From the NCBI GenBank assembly GCA_036510735.1, contig DATCDK010000005.1, positions 1-10,049 of the forward strand: a stretch of DNA of 10,049 nt, in the 5' to 3' direction. How positions within the stretch are numbered: position 1 is the stretch's first letter; each line of letters opens with the position of its first letter. Made by a program: the position numbers and the translations under genes. This document shows positions 6,725-10,049 of the stretch, one piece after another. The notes beneath the pieces are model-generated. The model did not search any database, was not told the origin of the DNA, and saw only the letters and a list, made by a program, of their open reading frames with translations. Source of the stretch: PALSA-607 sp036510735. Its GTDB lineage: Bacteria; Actinomycetota; Actinomycetes; Acidothermales; Acidothermaceae.

Positions 6725-7630
6725 ATGCAAGATACGCGACGAGGGTTTGTGTTCGGACTCGTCGCATACACCATCTGGGGCCTGTTCCCGTTGTACTGGC
6801 CACTGCTGGATCCGACGCCGGCGATACAGATTCTCGCCCATCGCATGCTGTGGTCATTGGTATTCATCGGCGCGCTGCTGGCCGCTCGCCGTCGATGGGC
6901 ATTTGTTGGCGAGCTTCGACATGACCTCAAGCGCGTCGCTTTACTGGTGCTCGCGGGTGTGCTGATCAGCGTCAACTGGGGTGTCTACATCTGGGCAGTC
7001 AATGCCGGCCACGTCATCGAGTCGTCGCTGGGTTACTTCATCACGCCACTGGTCAACATTGGGCTGGGCGTTCTCGTCTTGAAGGAGCAGCTGCAAAGAA
7101 CGCAATGGATTGCCGTCGTCGTCGGTGTCGCGGCGGTGCTCGTCATCGCCGTCGGGTACGGGCAGGTGCCGTGGATCGGGCTCACGCTCGCCGCGAGCTT
7201 CGGAGGCTATGGCCTAGTCAAGAAGATCGCCCGCACACCCGCGCTCGAGAGCCTCGCCGTCGAGACCTCGGTCATGGCATTGCCCGCCATTGCATATCTC
7301 CTTTTCGCGAACGCACAGGGCTACGGATCGTTCGGACACGTCTCGGCGGGCATGGACGTGCTGCTCATATCGTCGGGCGTCGTGACGGGCGTCCCGCTGC
7401 TGTTCTTCGCGGCCGCTGCACGTCGGGTGCCCCTGAGCGTCATGGGCATGCTGCAGTACATCACTCCCGTGCTGCAGTTCCTGATCGGAATCTTCGTGCG
7501 ACATGAAGCGCTCTCGGGCTCGGAGTTGGCCGGCTTCGCCCTCGTGTGGGTTGCGCTAGCGATCCTCGGGATCGGGGAGCTGCGGCAGTTGAGTCGCGCA
7601 CCACGCGCCGCGGTATTAGCTGCCCCGTAA
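6725..7630 (+). CDS. rarD: EamA family transporter RarD
   Basis: This 301-residue inner-membrane protein has about ten hydrophobic spans and two repeated EamA halves, as in the drug/metabolite transporter superfamily. RarD-type signatures are clear: AYTIWGLFPLYWPLL (14-28), ILAHRMLWSL (36-45), NWGVYIWAVNAGHVIESSLGYFITPLVN (84-111) and, near the end, MGMLQYITPVLQFLIGIFVRHE (240-261). The family is annotated from chloramphenicol sensitivity in other bacteria; its physiological substrate is not established. I chose ATG 6725 because it gives the normal RarD N-terminus (M-x-x-x-R-R-G). A longer open frame to 6617 overlaps the preceding gene and looks non-coding. No good ribosome site is seen, which leaves leaderless or coupled translation possible. 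The gene ends just before a strong hairpin. Confidence 0.92.
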   Translation: MQDTRRGFVFGLVAYTIWGLFPLYWPLLDPTPAIQILAHRMLWSLVFIGALLAARRRWAFVGELRHDLKRVALLVLAGVLISVNWGVYIWAVNAGHVIESSLGYFITPLVNIGLGVLVLKEQLQRTQWIAVVVGVAAVLVIAVGYGQVPWIGLTLAASFGGYGLVKKIARTPALESLAVETSVMALPAIAYLLFANAQGYGSFGHVSAGMDVLLISSGVVTGVPLLFFAAAARRVPLSVMGMLQYITPVLQFLIGIFVRHEALSGSELAGFALVWVALAILGIGELRQLSRAPRAAVLAAP

Positions 7631-7633
7631 ATC

Positions 7634-7671
7634 AACCGAGGGACAACCCTTGGCGGGGCTGTCCCTCGGTT
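7634..7671. terminator. Hairpin between convergent rarD and aglG, probable bidirectional terminator
   Basis: AACCGAGGGACA (7634-7645) and TGTCCCTCGGTT (7660-7671) form a perfect 12-bp stem, and an inner CCC/GGG (7647-7649 with 7656-7658) can extend it. It starts 4 bases after the rarD stop and lies 23 bases past the aglG stop on the other strand. A T tract is lacking on both sides, which is common for actinobacterial terminators. The convergent setting makes termination of both messages the best reading. Confidence 0.85.
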
Positions 7672-7694
7672 GCGGTGTGTCTAGATCTTGACCG

Positions 7695-8642
7695 CTACCC
7701 CTTGACCGATCCTGCAAGCAGGCCGCGTACGAAGTAGCGCTGCAGCGAGAAGAACACGATCAGCGGAATGATCAACGCGATGAACGCGCCAGCTGTCAGC
7801 AGTTGCCAGTTCGCGCCGTACTGCCCGACCAGTTGTTCCAACCGACCAGTCAGCGGCAGTACGTTCGGTCTGCCGCCCGCGAAGGTGAGTGCAACCAGCA
7901 GGTCGTTCCACACCCACAAGAACTGGAAAATCGCGAAGGCCGCGATCGCCGGCGTCGAGAGTGGCAACACGATCTGGCGGAAAATGCGGAAGTGGTTCGC
8001 CCCGTCGACGCGGGCTGCTTCCATCATGTCTTCGGGCAGTTGACTGATGAAGTTGTGCAGCAGGAAGACCGCGAGCGGCAACCCGAACATGGTGTGCGAA
8101 ACCCAGACCGGGTAGTACTTCCCGCCGAGATGCAGCGCCGGGAAGATCGGCACACTCCCAATGTGTACGCCCAGGTTGTAGAAGCGCAGCAGCGGGATGA
8201 GCGACATCTGCAGCGGCACGACCTGCAAGGCAAAGATGATGAAGAAGACGGTGTCGCTGCCCTTGAACTTCACCCAGGCGAGACCGTACGCCGCCATGGT
8301 TGCGATCGCGAGCGTAATAAGCGTCGCCGGAATGGTGATGGCGATCGAGTTCATCACGTACGGGAAAATCGCGGTTGTCGCGCCCTTCCCGAACAACACA
8401 GTGTTGTAGTTGGACAGCGTGAAGTGGGGGTGTTCGACGACGGTCCACCAGCCCGAATTGGCGACGTACTTGCCCGGCCGCAGCGACGTCACGAGCAGAC
8501 CAACCGTAGGCACGGTCCACACCACGGTAAACGCGATGATAAAGATGGACGCCCACTTGCTGCTGAACGCCGTCCGGATGTCTTTCGCAGCCGCAGCACC
8601 GGTGCTCGGAAGGCGCTTTGCTTCGACGGTTTCGGCGCTCAT
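7695..8642 (-). CDS. aglG: Alpha-glucoside-type ABC transporter permease AglG
   Basis: This 315-residue protein is one of the two membrane subunits of a carbohydrate uptake (CUT1, MalG-like) ABC importer. It has about six spans: near 30-52, 97-122, 130-152, 180-200, 232-252 and 282-302. The ATPase-docking EAA loop is EAARVDGANHFRIFRQIVLP (208-227). Several stretches fit the AglG branch: LQVVPLQMSLIPLLRFYN (139-156), AIFQFLWVWNDLLVALTF (237-254), and the C-terminus LLTAGAFIALIIPLIVFFSL...RYFVRGLLAGSVKG. Substrates in that branch are alpha-glucosides such as sucrose, maltose or trehalose; the exact one cannot be read from the permease. Its ATG overlaps the aglF stop (ATGA), so the two are co-translated. 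It is the last gene of the operon before the hairpin at 7634-7671; no ATPase or glycosidase follows. Confidence 0.92.
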   Translation of the reverse strand: MSAETVEAKRLPSTGAAAAKDIRTAFSSKWASIFIIAFTVVWTVPTVGLLVTSLRPGKYVANSGWWTVVEHPHFTLSNYNTVLFGKGATTAIFPYVMNSIAITIPATLITLAIATMAAYGLAWVKFKGSDTVFFIIFALQVVPLQMSLIPLLRFYNLGVHIGSVPIFPALHLGGKYYPVWVSHTMFGLPLAVFLLHNFISQLPEDMMEAARVDGANHFRIFRQIVLPLSTPAIAAFAIFQFLWVWNDLLVALTFAGGRPNVLPLTGRLEQLVGQYGANWQLLTAGAFIALIIPLIVFFSLQRYFVRGLLAGSVKG

Positions 8643-9664
8643 CGGTTGGCTCGCTCTCTCTTCAGCTGCAGCACGTTGTATCCCACCAGTGGCAGCACGC
8701 CCACGAATAGAATCAGCGCCAGCGCGGCACCGAGACCCGTATTGGCTTGGACGAACGCCTTGTTGTACATGTCATTGGCGAGGACGTTCGTGCCAAAGTT
8801 GCCGCCGGTTGTCGTCTGCACGATGTCGAAGATCTTCAGCGTGGCGATCATGATCGTCGTCAGCACCACGACCAGGGTGGCTCTGATCATCGGGATCTGA
8901 ATCTTGCTGAACAACCCGAAACCGTGTGCGCCGTCGACCCGTGCGGCCTCGATGATCTCGTCGGGCACGGCCTTGATCGCGGCCGAAAGTACGACCATCG
9001 CGAAGCCGACCTCGATCCAGATGAGAATGACCATCAACAGGAAGTTGTTCAGCGGATGGGTCAGCAGCCAGTTCGGTGGATGTTTCCAGCCAAGCAGGAT
9101 GACGATCTGGCTCAACAGCCCGTCCTGCGGTTGCGACGACTCCTTGAAGTCGTAGACGTACTTCCAGATGATGCTGGCACCGACGAACGAGATCGCCATC
9201 GGCATGAAGATCAGCGACTTCACCAGCGACTGGTGCTTCATCCGATCGACCACGATCGCGATCGTCAATCCGAGCCCAGTCGCGACGATTGGCGCGACAA
9301 TGATCCAAACCAGCGTGTTGAGCAGGACGCTTTGCGTCGCCCCGTCGGTGAACGCGAACCGGTAGTTCTTGAAGCCGACGTAAGGGGCGTGCAGCGCCGC
9401 GGCGCCGTGGAGGCTCAGGTAGAACGTGCGGAACGACGGGATCACCAGGCCGATGAGCAACAGCACAATGGCCGGCCCGACGAAGATCGCGACGGTCAGC
9501 GGACGCTGGAACCGGCCGGTCGCGCGTCCGGCAAGGAAAAAGATGAGTAGCAGGGCGGCGAAGAAGACGACGACTGCCGATACGACTTGGCCGAGCTTGC
9601 CTACTGAGTCCGAAAACGTCGATGCCGTGAGCAACGCATGTGATGCCGACACGCTCACTCCCAT
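8639..9664 (-). CDS. aglF: Alpha-glucoside-type ABC transporter permease AglF
   Basis: This 341-residue protein is the MalF-like partner permease of the CUT1 importer. Spans lie near 27-47, 57-77, 115-137, 148-170, 206-228, 263-283 and 312-332. The EAA loop is EAARVDGAHGFGLFSKIQIP (239-258). FMPMAISFVGASIIWKYVYDF (153-173), followed by a polar segment with SQPQDGLLSQIV, resembles AglF rather than other sugar permeases. It works with AglG in the membrane and with the AglE binding protein outside. The start is uncertain. ATG 9664 lacks a clear ribosome site, while GTG at 9652 (residue 5) is preceded by GGGAG five bases upstream; the two differ by four residues. A strong hairpin stands between this gene and aglE. 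Confidence 0.92.
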   Translation of the reverse strand: MGVSVSASHALLTASTFSDSVGKLGQVVSAVVVFFAALLLIFFLAGRATGRFQRPLTVAIFVGPAIVLLLIGLVIPSFRTFYLSLHGAAALHAPYVGFKNYRFAFTDGATQSVLLNTLVWIIVAPIVATGLGLTIAIVVDRMKHQSLVKSLIFMPMAISFVGASIIWKYVYDFKESSQPQDGLLSQIVILLGWKHPPNWLLTHPLNNFLLMVILIWIEVGFAMVVLSAAIKAVPDEIIEAARVDGAHGFGLFSKIQIPMIRATLVVVLTTIMIATLKIFDIVQTTTGGNFGTNVLANDMYNKAFVQANTGLGAALALILFVGVLPLVGYNVLQLKRERANR

Positions 9665-9712
9665 CCATATGCCGGGTAGTGGTGAAACACATGATGCAGG
9701 GACTCGGAGAAA

Positions 9713-9748
9713 GCCGTGGCCCGGAGGTTACTCCTTCCGGGCCACGGC
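9713..9748 (-). terminator. Intercistronic hairpin between aglE and aglF, probable leaky terminator or message stabiliser
   Basis: GCCGTGGCCCGGA (9713-9725) and TCCGGGCCACGGC (9736-9748) form a perfect 13-bp stem with a 10-base loop. On the minus strand the stem is followed by TTTCTCC, a short T-rich run. It sits 25 bases past the aglE stop and about 48 bases before aglF. In sugar ABC operons such hairpins commonly leave more binding protein than permease message, by partial termination or by blocking 3' decay. That role here is inferred from position. Confidence 0.8.
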
Positions 9749-9773
9749 GTCCCCGTCTCAGCGGGACAATCTC

Positions 9774-10049
9774 TTACGAGGCTGGCCACGCGGCGTCGAT
9801 GGCCTTCGCCACGCTGGCGATCGACGCACCGGTGCCGAACCATGCCGTCATCTGCGTCCACTCGGCGCCCGAACCAACGGCCGACGGCATCAGGTCAGAT
9901 GCGTCGAACCGGAAGGTCGCGGCCGCGTTCGTGAGGTACTGCGCGGACAACTTGTCAATGCCGTCGCTGTACAGGCTCTGGTCGACTCCGCTGTTCGCGG
10001 AAACCCAGCCTGGTGCAACCTGGATCCGGCTGTCGGCCCACTGCGGTGA
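9774..10049 (-). CDS. aglE: Alpha-glucoside ABC transporter substrate-binding protein AglE, C-terminal part (cut by window edge)
   Basis: An open frame enters from the right edge and ends at TAA (9776-9774), giving the last 91 residues of a longer protein; the start lies outside the window. The visible end includes VAPGWVSANSGVDQSLY, the stretch TFRFDASDLMPSAVGSGAEW and a final VAKAIDAAWPAS. The FRFDxSDLMPxAVG block and the closing IDxxWP fit the C-terminus of extracellular solute-binding proteins of the AglE type, which deliver alpha-glucosides to AglF/AglG. Gene order and strand agree. The signal peptide, lipobox and sugar-binding N-domain cannot be seen. The family call rests on the short C-terminus plus context. 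Confidence 0.85.
   Translation of the reverse strand, partial: SPQWADSRIQVAPGWVSANSGVDQSLYSDGIDKLSAQYLTNAAATFRFDASDLMPSAVGSGAEWTQMTAWFGTGASIASVAKAIDAAWPAS

Noticed and set aside
7803..8900. Plus-strand open frame of 365 codons antisense to aglG/aglF
   Set aside because: It is rich in Arg, Glu, Gln and His in a pattern typical of an antisense shadow of GC-rich coding DNA, and the minus-strand permeases are clearly real.
8747..9550. Plus-strand open frame antisense to aglF
   Set aside because: Its Asp/Arg/His-rich sequence shows no domain and lies wholly across the recognised permease.
1..10049. Mobile element, phage or defence island
   Set aside because: I found no transposase, integrase, toxin-antitoxin, nuclease or terminal inverted repeats; the genes are housekeeping, transport and metabolism types.

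Overview
The window looks like ordinary chromosome from a high-GC Actinomycetota species. The genes are GC-rich and tightly packed with several 4-base stop/start overlaps. GTG starts are used, and korA is the long, fused type that actinobacteria carry (as in mycobacteria). The genus cannot be told from the sequence. I see no insertion sequence, phage gene, CRISPR array or defence island, and no candidate for a wholly new system.

Layout, left to right. A tRNA-Tyr gene (GUA anticodon, minus strand) lies at the left edge. Divergent from it, on the plus strand, is a tight cluster: yajQ (YajQ/UPF0234 nucleotide-binding protein), a class I SAM-dependent methyltransferase 3 bases later, and a DMT/EamA-like multi-pass membrane protein overlapping the methyltransferase stop by 4 bases. 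After about 108 bases come korA and korB, the two subunits of 2-oxoglutarate:ferredoxin oxidoreductase, also with a 4-base overlap. korB ends in an in-frame 30-base tandem repeat. A single-pass membrane protein follows, with a Ser/Pro-rich linker and an extracytoplasmic domain resembling the PknH-type sensor domain, and then rarD, an EamA-family transporter.

The right quarter is on the minus strand and converges on rarD across a strong 12-bp hairpin that probably ends transcription both ways. It is an alpha-glucoside-type ABC importer in the order aglE (C-terminal 91 residues only, cut by the right edge), aglF, aglG. A 13-bp hairpin lies between aglE and aglF and aglG overlaps aglF by 4 bases. 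No ATP-binding subunit or glycosidase is visible on this side of the operon.

How the genes work together: korAB gives a CoA- and ferredoxin-dependent route from 2-oxoglutarate to succinyl-CoA in the TCA cycle. aglEFG brings in alpha-linked glucosides. The yajQ cluster has no obvious shared pathway. The points most worth a second look are the korB tail repeat, the aglE/aglF hairpin, the unexplained yajQ-methyltransferase-transporter cluster and the orphan sensor-like membrane protein behind korAB.
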